Assembly (NCBI GenBank): GCA_039654915.1
Contig: CM077594.1
Coordinates: 102,128,893-102,192,892, forward strand
Origin: Aquilaria yunnanensis
Taxonomy: Eukaryota > Streptophyta > Magnoliopsida > Malvales > Thymelaeaceae
Length of the DNA stretch: 64,000 nucleotides
Direction of reading: 5' to 3'
Shown: in pieces, positions 21,431 to 32,506 of the stretch
Layout: every line of letters begins with the position of its first letter
How positions within the stretch are numbered: the stretch's first letter is position 1
Translations under genes and position numbers: made by a program
Notes under the pieces: generated by a model
Database searches by the model: none
Seen by the model: only the letters and a program-made list of their open reading frames with translations
Told to the model about the DNA's origin: nothing

Positions 21431-22385
21431 TAGGGGTGATTATTCGGTTAATTCGGTTAAAACCGACCCGAAATTTTTGTTTATTTTGGTTTTCGGTTTT
21501 ATATTATAAAAAACCCAAATAACTGAATTGAATGATGGAGCCGAAGTAAAACCAAACTGAAATTTTTATTTCAGTTCGGTTTTAAACTGAAATAACCGAA
21601 AAAAATACTTATATTTAATCCAGTGACTAAAATGTAAAATGAAGGATGTGTATGTCTTCATTAACTATTTAACAAGAAATAGATGACTAAGTTTAGATTT
21701 TATTAACACTTCACTTTTTCTTTCAAGCTTTACGGGCAAAACTAGAGCAAGGTGAGTCAAGCTCAAGGCTTTGATTTGCTTCCCTTTATAATTCCATTCT
21801 CCAGATGTACAATCCTCAAAACCAGTTCATCCACTATCTCTCCCAATTGCTCAATGAAGCCGCTCATGCCGCTGCTCTCGCGCTAGCCCCTCCTGTTGCT
21901 AGAAGATCGCAAGGCCACCTAAACCCGCCAAGTGCGAGTGATGGTGACCTTGACAACCGATTGAGTTACCTCCTATGCGGTGATGACGAGACCGTGTAGG
22001 AGTGGATGCAGATTTCAAGGTTAGCCGGCTTGCACACACGAAGAGCAAACCAAATCTTGATGCCGCTGCCGCAAATACAACCGGTTTCCGTCAACGACGT
22101 TGAAGATGAAGGACAGAAAGCCAAACCCCAGTAGAAGCCATTAACCTTCTATTTCCCTTCCACTTAGCCCTACTCATTTTAAATTCATCAACTTGCCCTT
22201 CAAAATCCCAAATATGAAATGAGAAAATTTCGGTTATTTCGGTTACCGAAATAACCGAAACCGAAATTCTTTCTATTCGGTTTCAACCAAAACCGAACCG
22301 AACAACTTAAATAATTGAATCTAATTTCTGAACTATTTCAATTTTTTTTATTTTTTCGGTTTTAACCGAATAGTGATCAACCCTG
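21431..22385. mobile_element. hAT-like element with internal gene-like patch
   Basis: Ends are TAGGGGTGATTATTCGGTTA and, inverted, CAGGGTTGATCACTATTCGG, each followed by CGGTTAAAACCG-type subterminal repeats. The 8-bp flanks GTCATAAC (21423-21430) and GTCATAGC (22386-22393) match at 7 of 8. The core (21805-22130) is GC-rich with a 64-codon open frame beginning MYNPQNQFIHYLSQLLNEAA. I do not recognise it; it could be a captured host fragment. No transposase. Confidence 0.7.
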
Positions 22386-22787
22386 GTCATAGCTCTTCCA
22401 AAGGAAACAACATTTCCAACTATCACGATACAATAAATCCCAAAGTAATTAATTATGAAAAATAAATTCAATCGGATTTCTATACAAGGCCCAAATTGGC
22501 CTAAGTGCCCCAGACTAATGGATCTTTAGTAGCAAATTTTATGAATTTCACAAACTATTTAACAATCTCCCACCCAATTTGTGAAGTTATTCAAAAAATA
22601 ATGTGCATCAATAAAGGTATTTTCCGATTTCTACCTACTAAGTGTTTGAAAGCTTTAACAAAATTTGTGCTGTTTACAGATTGAACCCTAGCTTGCTTTG
22701 TTGAAATAGAAAACACCTTATACATGATATTTATTTCATGTCTTTTGGAAAACCTTAACAGCTACTATAACACTGTTATATATAGTT

Positions 22788-23972
22788 GGGAAAAGTACAA
22801 AAAAACTCACTATAGTTATGAGTCTGGAACAATTTACTCTTCATTTTTTTAAGTGGTGCCAATTTCCTCACTTAAGTTTTGGTTCATGTCCAAATTCATC
22901 ATTGAGCCGTTAATAGTGCTGATGTGTAAACTAAATGATGACATGGTGACGTAATTGTCAACTTAACTCTTAACTTTCTTGAATCATACAAATTAACCCA
23001 TCAACACTTAAAGACTCCAACCATACTATCTCCTCCGCCTTGTCAATTGTTACCAAACTTGTGTGAGCATGGCGGAAGGAAACATGCTCTTAAATGTAGC
23101 AATGGAGTCTTTCCTGAGCGGACCCCCTAGCAACCAACCTACTCCAGCGAACTCAAATCGAAGCCTCCCCATAGCCATCACCACCACCATTGACAGCAAT
23201 GCCACCATGTAGCCCGACCATCGCATTTTCCCTAATTCAGACAGTTCCATGACCACTACTACTTCGCCCACCACCATAACCTTTAGTATTTTCCTAAATT
23301 CAAACCGCACCATGTACATGACCATTACCGGCAACTCTTTCTCGCATGCCACCATGTGAAAGCCCATTGTGATGGTGATCAGATTCCTGTAAGTCGGTGT
23401 CACGCCTTTCACTCTGCTAGTAGTGCCGGACGAGTACAAGATGGCCCCTGTACATTATTGGGCTTTAAGTTGTAAGGAAACCATGCGTTTGATGGAAGTC
23501 CTAAATCAAGCTACCAATTTTAGAGAATGTTATGGAGGGTGGGGATGAGACGGAGACGGAGAGGTTGGGCAGGGATGGTTGGCTGATAGTGGAGGGGTGT
23601 AATTAAGGAACTGGGGCCTGGGCGTGAGGGATGAGCTCGACGGTGGAGGCGAGCCAAAGGATTGATTTTCGCCAAATGCCACACATTTCCATAAATGCTA
23701 CAGAATTCCCCAAATGCCACATTTTGCTTAATTGGCATAACACTTTGACCCATTTTTTGCCACATAATCATCTCTAAACAAAATATTCTAGTATCTAACG
23801 AAAAGCTCCAAATGTCAATTACATCAATGTTGTAATTGGTACCTAATTAAAAACTTCAGTAAAGAATTAGGCCCAAACTAAAACTTCAGTGAGAAAATTA
23901 GCACCACATAAAAGAATAATGAACAAATTGGTACAAATGCATAACTACAATGAGTTTTTTTATACTTTTCTT
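22788..23972. mobile_element. Pack-MULE, 1185 bp
   Basis: The inverted ends GGGAAAAGTACAAAAAAACT and AAGAAAAGTATAAAAAAACT extend for tens of bases (CTCACTATAGTTATG versus CTCATTGTAGTTATG). A perfect 9-bp target duplication TATATAGTT occurs at 22779-22787 and 23973-23981, diagnostic of MULEs. The interior carries a host-derived 4CL-like fragment on the minus strand and no transposase. Confidence 0.88.
23050..23460 (-). pseudogene. captured fragment of a 4-coumarate:CoA ligase-like gene
   Basis: Minus-strand translation contains ILYSSGTTSRVKGV followed by YRNLI, matching the AMP-binding signature (LYSSGTTGxxKGV...HRNLI) of acyl-activating enzymes such as 4CL. Downstream are FEFRKILK and GGPLRKDSIATFKSMFP, corresponding to the F(D/E)xxKML and GAAPLGKDVxxxFKxRFP regions. 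The intervening parts are shortened or degenerate, the Gly after TT is Ser, and there is no N- or C-terminal domain. So this is a captured, decayed fragment and not a working ligase. It is enclosed in the MULE at 22788-23972. A 4CL-like paralogue, not 4CL proper, may be the donor. Confidence 0.72.
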
Positions 23973-23981
23973 TATATAGTT

Positions 23982-25680
23982 TTGTGCTAATTTTGTAAGT
24001 CGCAAATATTTATAAAAAACCACAGTCCTTTTATTGAAGCGACTCAACTTCAATGTTCACTTGGTGGAGTTTCAACCTTGTCCTAGCTACCAAAAACATA
24101 AAATTACAAAAAAAATCCATTAAGAGAAAACTCATCCTACCATTCGACGCAATTGATAGCATTATAAGTGTCATTTGCTATTAACTTTTGTTATGGAATA
24201 TAGCGTACTGCTTACTTCTTATAAGTGCTTAAAGATGACTTGTTTGTATCCTTTGAGCTTTAGAATTAGTGTTTCACTAATTTAAAATTGAGATCCCATC
24301 AATGGTGATAGATTTTAGGATTTTTACATCCCAAGCCATTGGAGGCACGTTTTATCAAATTCCTTGGTAAACCTTTTGTGAAAGTTTCTGCCATACTATT
24401 ACTAGACTTAGCATAAGTTATAGTGATTACCCCACCAAGTATTAATTCTCTTGTGTAAGTATGTCTCAACCAATATGTCTAGATTTTCTATTATACACTT
24501 TATTATATGCTTTCTACAAAGTAGTTTCAATATCATAATGCAAATAAATAGTGACATTGATTATGACAACAACTCTCTTTTAGATAATAACCTACTATCT
24601 TCAACAGCCAAAATGATAAACTTCGATAGCAATTAATAAATTTTTTTAAATGGCAAAATTTATAGCAGCCCCAACAAATATCCACCAAAAGTGGTTTGCT
24701 AAAAATAGTATTTTTCATTCACTTAATGTCACAATACCCTTATAAAATAGGATGATAATTTGGGTACAATAAGTCCAAATCATTTGTCCTTTTCAAATAT
24801 TTCAAACCTCTTGAAATTTCTTTCTAATGTTATGTGCTAGGTTTGCTTGTACATTCCAAACAACATATGCTATATATAGTCTCATGTAATTTTTGGCATT
24901 ATACATTAGACTACTAATAGCATTTGAATGCTCTTTTCTAAACAACAATTTTTTCAATTTTATTTTATAGTTTTCTGAGTGCTAAAGCTTTTGTAGCTTT
25001 ATCCAATCTAACTTAAGCAAAGTTAGTTTATCCAAGCATGATGTAATTTTCTCCGGATAAAATTGTATGAGGCCCACACAACCAATAGTGGCCAGGGAGT
25101 AACCCATGTTATGGGTTTACAAGTGGTTTTGTGTTGTTGAAGTTTCTAATATTTGAATTTATCTTAAACGAGTCTCTTTCAACTTCATGACCAGTAAAAA
25201 AAAAAAAAGCAATGATTAGTCGTCATATAACCATAATAAGTATATGAAATCAAAGATAACATGGAAGAAAAGTTAATTTCAAATTCCACATAACTTATTG
25301 TCGATTTTTTCTCGATGCATCCTTATTCTTTTCAGGGATAAAATATACTAGTTTTAAAGCAACGGTAGCTTTTCTGATGTTTTGACGAGGTATGGAGCAT
25401 TAAGCTCGTAAGTCTCACCAATTTTATATCGGAAAGTTGGGGCAGATCTATACGACCAGGCTAGTTTGGGCCGAGGTTTCGGCTCGACCAAAACGAGTTT
25501 TGCTGGGCTACTTTCTTTAAAAAATAAATAAAAAAAAAAAATTATGGGCTGACTTTCGTGTTCGCAAAGAAATGCTGGGGAGAACTATAAAATATAAATA
25601 TTTAATCCTACCAGACAGATCCCAAATTCGTTCCCGAAAATTTCTTTTTCTCCCGGCCCTCTATCTGCTCTCGATCCATC
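23982..25680. other. intergenic and PBF1 promoter region
   Basis: AT-rich and gene-free to about 25370. Toward the gene are TTTGGGCCGAG (about 25467) and TTATGGGCTGA (about 25542), which resemble the TGGGCY site II elements often seen in plant housekeeping promoters. ACTATAAAATATAAATATT (about 25584) is the best TATA candidate, about 95 bases before the start. Confidence 0.5.
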
Positions 25681-28099
25681 ATGACAAAGCAGCAAGCGAA
25701 CTGGTCCCCTTACGACAACAATGGCGGGTAATTTCTCTTCTGAAACAACTCACTTGATTGGCTGGGAAAGGCATGGTTTGTCCTTCTGCTTGGGATTTAT
25801 ATGTTTATTGTTTGTCGACAGAACTTGCGTTGCGATCGCTGGAGCCGATTACTGTGTTATTGCGGCGGACACTCGAATGTCGACCGGATACAGTATTCTT
25901 ACTCGTGACTACTCCAAAATACGTAAGCTGTACGACTACGAATTCTTAGCTAAGCTGCTCTCTTTTTCTTCCTTATTTTTCATCTGGTTTCTTTCCGAAT
26001 CTGATCGAGCCAAGTTCTGGACGGTTAGAAGTCATTTTGAGGTTAGAAGTTTAGAAGATTGCGCTTGTGTTTGTTTGATTTCATTGTTTTTGGCCTTTTT
26101 ATCGATTGGAGGGAATCACCATCTTATTTCTTAAAATTAATGGGATATTATTGAATTTGAACAAGTTGGTCAATGACTTAATAATTAGTTCAGTGGTTTA
26201 TAAACAAAAACAAAAAAAAGAAAGAAAATTAGAAAATTATAGTTTTAAGATGATTCGGGTTGGGAAGCGGCTTTGTTCCTATTTCCAACAGTTTATTGAT
26301 GCCTTTCATGCTTGGACGGCATAGCTATCACGGCATTTTGAAAAGCTGATCGTGCCCAGTAATACTCATCTGTGGTTCCAACGTCTGAATAGCTTTGCAG
26401 CCCTCTTGACTAATTCAAGTTTAGTTGATCATTCTGCACATTTTGTTTTTTAATCAACCACCATAAACAATCATTCGGTGTTTGGGGGATGAATTTTGTA
26501 CTGTCATTGTGGAAATTTGCTTTAGTGTTGCCACGTTGTATTGTGCAAGGATCGAGAAGTAGAGGTAGTTGTATAGTACTGAGTATTTAATGCTTGGTAT
26601 TATATATGTTTGGTATTTGTTTAGGGCGGACAAATGTGTGATGGCATCTTCTGGATTTCAAGCTGATGTGAAGGCTTTGCAGAAGCTATTGTCAGCTAGG
26701 CACTTGGTGAGGTTTCAAATCTGATCAAATTTTTCTGAAAATGGATGATGACTTAAGTTTGTGTCTCCTGTGTCACAGCGTGAAGAAATGGGATTATTGG
26801 ATAGTTTCAATAAAAAATGGGTCTCCATTACCCTTTACTAATGTTTCCTAAAAATTGTGAATACCTTCTGTTGCTAATGCTAATTGCCATTTGTGTTTGG
26901 AATACAGATTTATCAGCATCAACATAACAAGCAAATGAGCTGCCCTGCAATGGCTCAACTACTTTCAAACACCCTTTACTACAAGCGTTTCTTTCCTTAC
27001 TATTCCTTTAATGTTCTGGGTGGCCTTGATAGTGATGGTAATCACTTGGTTCTTTCTTGCTCTTCTGAGGCATCTAAATGTATCTCCCTGTTCCATGAGT
27101 TAATTTTCTCAACATCCTCCAGGAAAAGGTTGTGTTTTCACATATGATGCAGTTGGTTCTTATGAGAAAGTTGGTTACAGCGCCCAAGGATCTGGTGCTA
27201 CACTTATCATGCCTTTTCTGGATAATCAACTTAAGTCTCCCAGCCCCCTCTTGCTGCCTGCCCGGGTACATCATGTTCTTGGAATTGGTGACATTTAGTT
27301 AGAGATGCATTCTGTTGAAGTTTCTGCTTGACTAACATATTGCTTGGTCAGGATGCTGTAACTCCGTTAACAGAGCTTGAAGCAGTTGATTTGGTAAAAA
27401 CATGTTTTGCATCAGCTACTGAGAGAGATATTTACACTGTAAGAGTCTTTCCTCTGGTCCATGTTCTACAAAATGTATGATCTACTTCTTTATTTTGGTG
27501 CTTCTATGTTGCAAACTTGGCACGCTGATGTGCTTTTTAATTGGTATTTGTGGATTAGAGTCTTTTGACTTAGTTGGTCTAAATCTTAAGAGAGGCGATT
27601 TGTTCATGGAAAATGTTGCAGCTATTCGTAAGTTTCTTTGATTTGTAAATCTGAACCTTGTTCCTGCAAGGGTGACAATATCCAAGTTCAAAACTGGTTC
27701 AGGCTTGGCTTTTTCCTTATTCTTTTTTCTTTAAAAATGAAAACAATGAAATTGGGTTAACTGTCCTTGCAAACTAATCACCACAATGATGCCGTTATTA
27801 GTTGGGGGAATAAAGAGAAGCAGTGAACAAGCTTGTGTTGCTGCCTATACTGTGAAGAGTTGTATCCCATATGATATGTGTTGTTTGCTGGGAGCTGTTG
27901 TTCTTGTGGTACTCTGTGTACAATCACTTGGTCTTATAGCTTTCCTTCATAATTTTAGCATTTTTTCAGATCTTTGATTTGATAGTTCATTTATGTTTCT
28001 TTATCCAAACTTGATGTTTAACAGGGAGATAACCTTGAAATCGTTATCCTGAATGCTGAGGGTATTCGTCGTGACGAGATGCAACTGAGGAAGGACTGA
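25681..28099 (+). CDS. PBF1: 20S proteasome subunit beta type-1 (beta-6/PBF)
   Basis: Seven exons: 25681-25727, 25822-25929, 26625-26706, 26908-27037, 27123-27265, 27352-27438, 28025-28099. They join in frame to 223 aa, the length I recall for Arabidopsis PBF1. The start is MTKQQANWSPYDNNGG, and the protein continues with TCVAIAGADYCVIAADTRMS, SSGFQADVKALQKLL, YQHQHNKQMSCPAMAQLLSN, FNVLGGLD, FTYDAVGSYEKVGY and LDNQLKSPSPLLLP. The beta-1-type subunit in this nomenclature is a structural, non-catalytic member of the 20S core beta ring; there is no N-terminal catalytic Thr and no propeptide. The exon 2 donor is at CT/GTACGA, not the more consensus-like GTAAGC seven bases upstream, because only the former restores KLADK. 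The gene appears intact. Confidence 0.96.
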
Positions 28100-29963
28100 T
28101 CTTTCTTTCTATTGGCCTGCAGAGTGCGAACTACTGCCGTTTCTAAAGGCTGTCTTTACTGATGAATCTGTTGGCTGACAAGATTTGTCTGTGTTCAACA
28201 TGATATCATCTTTCATGTGTCTGTGATAAGATAAACTCTTATGGTTTTGCTAATTTTATGTGCTAGTTCCTTCATTGAGCTCCATGAACATTTGGACGTT
28301 TGGGAGTTGCGTCCTCAAGTAGCCTTTCTATTCCCTTTCCTACAGTCGAATGCTCTTACTTACTGTCCTCTCCGTTGTGATTCCCGCGATATGGGAAATC
28401 GGAATGAAAACATGTTCACTATATGATACCATGAGTAAAAGACTTCATAAAAATCTGCAGTATTTTCTCGACCTGTAATTAATATGGGAAAATTTTAGGG
28501 ATAAAAGATGAATGAACAGCTTAAGCTTGGGTCGAGTTTTGACTTTGCATAAAATTTGTTTATGACTCATTCATATTGTTATTAAGCCAAGATTGAAAGA
28601 AATTTCAAGTTTTGCATATTTTAAATAAAATTCGATTTACTTTTTATTTAGCTTAGCCTTGCTCAATTTTAACTTTTTTAATGATTTATGTGAACAACTC
28701 AAAATCAATATATTTCAAACTCATTCATGACTCGTTTTTATTTTTTTATTCAATGCAAATATAAATAAAATATCAAACTTGATTCACATTTTAAGTTTAA
28801 TATAATCAACCTATCACTTGGTGTGGCTCTGTTCAGCTTGTTTTTAGCCTGGTTCGTCTCTCTAGTTAGTAATTAGTTAATTGCAATCACTTGAATACCT
28901 TAAGTGATTGATAATTTACAACATTTCAAATATCTAAAGCTTCACAAATTGCAGGGCTTACCCAAGAATGAACGATCATGAATTGCATAGATTAACTTGC
29001 AGGATCTCTAAAAGCATATGTCAGATTAACATGTATTTTCTTACTTTTGCATAAATTTAGAGTCAGTACAATTCAATAGGTGATGGACATTATGAGCTCA
29101 ATGCTACCAACTCTATCGTAAACTGAGGTTAAGGTGCTGTAGATATAATGACGCATCAGGCACCTAAGTCTTAGTGGACATTTTGTGCTCTCAAGGCAGA
29201 ATGTCTACAGTCTGAAAAAGCTTAACAGATGAACGAACATGTCAGAATGTCTGCAGAATGTAGTGACTTGCAAGTCGCAAATGTTTGCTGCAGATGAGCT
29301 GTAATTGCTGCAAATAAAAAATAATCAATGGTAGGCAAATGAGAAGCACGAGCTTTGGTTTGGCCATTGGTAAAATACGTTTTTCTTTACTACTCTTTTC
29401 AGGTGTTGACTCGTTTGATGCAGTTGAATTGTCGTGATCAGAGGGGAGGTTGTCTAGAAGCCTGTAGCCAGTTTCTCATCTCTCGTATCGTACCAGACAG
29501 AAAATCGAACCTGATAATTACAACTCAACCTTATTCCAAGATTCTTAGTTTGTTACACAAATTCCTTCCATTATTCTCTATTATGATTTATATGTGCCCG
29601 GAGAACAATAATATTTTCCGATAACCCGCAGAAAATGGGAGTATTTTTAATGGGTAACCGACATGACAGAAGCTGGCTAGAAGATCAATCGATGGCATGT
29701 GTAATATACAATAATTAGCCCCAATCGGGTATGGGGGGCAGTTGTGGTGTTGCGCTCATAGCAAAGATTGAAAAATTCCACGTGCTCCAAAGTCAAATCC
29801 TTAACAAAGATTTCTCCCAAATTAAAAATGGTTTCAGGTAAAGGAAGGACACAAACACAATCATATGAAGAGGTAGCAGCAGATTAGGCCCTGCCTTGGC
29901 CAATCCTTTCGACTCACATTTTCTCTTCATTCTCATCTAAAGCCTCTGCAGTGAAGTTGCAGA
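28100..29963. other. spacer between PBF1 and the COBRA-like gene
   Basis: 3'UTR of PBF1, AT-rich DNA, then the COBRA-like promoter. An open frame at 29355-29624 and a nearby AG acceptor (about 29401) are not recognisable as coding. No repeats stand out. Confidence 0.5.
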
Positions 29964-31794
29964 ATGGGTCTCGACAAGCTTGGATATGCACCAACTCTTG
30001 CTGTTTTCCTTGCCATCACATTCTCCCTTGCTGGTACGAATCATATATCCCCTTGCTTCATTAAATCTTCTTAATATTCCCTCATCTGATTAACTCGTTA
30101 CATATTCTTCATTTCGTGTCTAGTGGCTTATGATCCATTGGACCCGACCGGGAACATAACAGCCAGATGGGATATCATATCCTGGACCCCGGATGGTTAC
30201 GTTGTGAGTAGAACAAATCTTTTGAATTTGGATAAATTTCATGCCACTGGCATCAATGTAATTTGATAGAAAACGAAACGACTTTCTTAAATGAGGTTTG
30301 CAAATTGTATAGGCAGTGGTGACAATGACCAACTTCCAAATGTACCGGCACATAATGAACCCCGGGTGGACCCTGGGCTGGGTGTGGGCTAAGAAAGAGA
30401 TCATCTGGTCCATGGTGGGAGCTCAAGCCATCGACCAGGGGGACTGCTCCAAGTTCAAGGCCAACATCCCACATTGCTGCAAGAGAAACCCAACAGTCGT
30501 TGATCTGCTACCGGGAGTTCCCTACAACCAGCAGGTTGCCAATTGCTGCAAAGGCGGCGTCCTTTCCTCCTGGGGCCAGGACACTTCCTCTGCCGTCTCC
30601 TCTTTTCAGCTCAGCGTAGGCCTCTCCGGCACCTCCAATAAAACAGTCAGGCTCCCCAGGAACTTCACTCTGCTCGGTCCGGGCCTCGGCTACACTTGCA
30701 GCCCCGCCAAGGTGGTCCCTCCCACCGTCTTCCTCACCCCAGACGGACGCCGCAAAACTAGAGCATTAAGTGAGTTCTGTTTTCCCTTTCCGAACTTCGG
30801 CTGTAACAATTCATCTTTCACTAGTTGAGATCGGTAACTTGAATCCAATTGTTCCACCCAGTGACATGGAATGTGACATGCACCTATTCACAAATGCTGT
30901 CCTCCAAGAACCCAAGCTGTTGCGTATCCATGTCATCTTTCTACAACCCCAGCGTCACTCCTTGCCCAGCTTGTTCCTGCGGCTGCCAGAACAAAAACGC
31001 CACTTGTGTCACGTGAGATGAATTTCCAAACCTATCCGCAATTCAAATTTTTTATTTACCGCCATGTACCAACTTCTAGCAATTAATTAACACAAGAAAT
31101 AAATTCACGTCAGTAGCCAGAAGCAGATAAGAAGCATCATGGAAACAGGTGCATCGAAGAAGTCGGCGAGTGGCCTGGTGTCGCCGGTGCTCAAGTGCAC
31201 GGAGCACATGTGCCCCATTCGAGTACATTGGCATGTGAAGCTGAACTACAAGGAGTACTGGAGGGTGAAGATATCCATTACCAACTTCAACTACGTCTAC
31301 AACTACACCCAATGGACCCTTGTGGCTCAGCATCCTAATCTCAACAATGTCACTCAAGTTTTTAGCTTTGGCTACAAGCCACTCATTCCCTACCAGTCCA
31401 TCAGTAAGTCCTCTCACCCGGCCCAAGTTCTGTGTGTATATATAACAAGTGTTATGGGTCGGTGACATGAAAATGAAATTCATAACTGGTTTGATGTGTT
31501 GGTGCAGACGATACGGGGATGTTTTACGGGACTAAGTTCTTCAATGACATACTAATGGAAGCCGGACCGGATGGGAACGTGCAGACAGAAGTGATACTTA
31601 AGAAGGACATGAACACATTCACGTTCAAGGAAGGATGGGCATTTCCTCGAAAGATTTACTTCAATGGAGATGAATGCAAGATGCCTCTGCCTGAGAACTA
31701 CCCCTACCTACCAAATTCTGCCAATCCTAATTTCCCCACTTCAATATCAGCTGTCTTGTCCCCAGTAATACTTCTGCTTTTGGGTTTTCTCTGA
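29964..31794 (+). CDS. COBRA-like GPI-anchored protein
   Basis: Exons: 29964-30033, 30124-30203, 30313-30769, 30862-31012, about 31114-31403, 31508-31794 (about 444 aa). There is a signal peptide (residues ~1-24, hydrophobic LAVFLAITFSLA). Next come AYDPLDPTGNITARWDI, NPGWTLGWVWAKKEIIWSMV, HCCKRNPTVVDLLPGVPYNQ and the family CCVS motif (NPSCCVSMSSFYN). The Cys-rich PCPACSCGCQNK and HMCPIRVHWHVKLNYKEYWR follow, and the hydrophobic tail (ISAVLSPVILLLLGFL) fits a GPI-anchor signal. COBRA/COBL proteins act at the outer plasma membrane in oriented cellulose deposition. The exon 5 start is uncertain: 31114, 31117 and 31135 all keep frame. The linker between CVT and LVSPVLKC is less like the family than the rest. 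The COB/COBL1 versus COBL4 subgroup is unresolved. Confidence 0.92.
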
Positions 31795-32506
31795 TTTCTT
31801 TAATTTGGTGAAATCAATTAATGCATTTTCTCTTACTCCCATTTTGTAAGGTCAATAAGAGATTATTTGCCATCCATTTTTTAATTATATAAATGTTGTG
31901 AATTGGAGAATATACAAGAACACAATGAAAGCTGTAATTACATGCATTAAGAAGAATTTGATGCATATTTCACTGACGGTTTTATCCTTCAATTATGTGC
32001 TCTATTTCTTTTCTTTTATTATTTAAGTATTTAGTGATCCTCAAAGATCGATTTAACTTTACTTAAAATTGCCATCTGCTTGATTCTGAATTTTCAGTTA
32101 TATATACCAGCTGATCAGAGAAAATGCTGCAAATCTGCAACCACTAATTAAGAGTATAGTCCCACATTTCCTTTGCATTGAAAAATATGTGCTTCCAGCC
32201 GGCCGGCGGAGCACACGTATTCCAACATTGCGATACCCCCCAGGCCTGCAATTTGTCTTTTGTCAACAACCATCCATGCATCACCACACCGGTTAACAAA
32301 TCTGAGCATGTATTCTCCCATATAATATTCTTTAAACAACATTCTACGCCTCTTCCTCTCTGTTAACTTCTCATACCAACCTTCATTAGTTGATCTCTCT
32401 CTCTCCCTCACTCACAGACACACACACACACACCTGACCTGCATATAATATAACACAAGGCGCACCCGTAAAAAAAATATTAAAATATTAATTTAAGATG
32501 TAAAAT
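31795..32506. other. 3' flank of the COBRA-like gene
   Basis: 3'UTR-like sequence to about 31900, then AT-rich DNA with a (CA)n run at about 32417-32432. No gene. Confidence 0.5.

Noticed and set aside
29355..29624. Possible exon between PBF1 and the COBRA-like gene
   Set aside because: Neither gene needs an exon here, and the translation matches no family I know.
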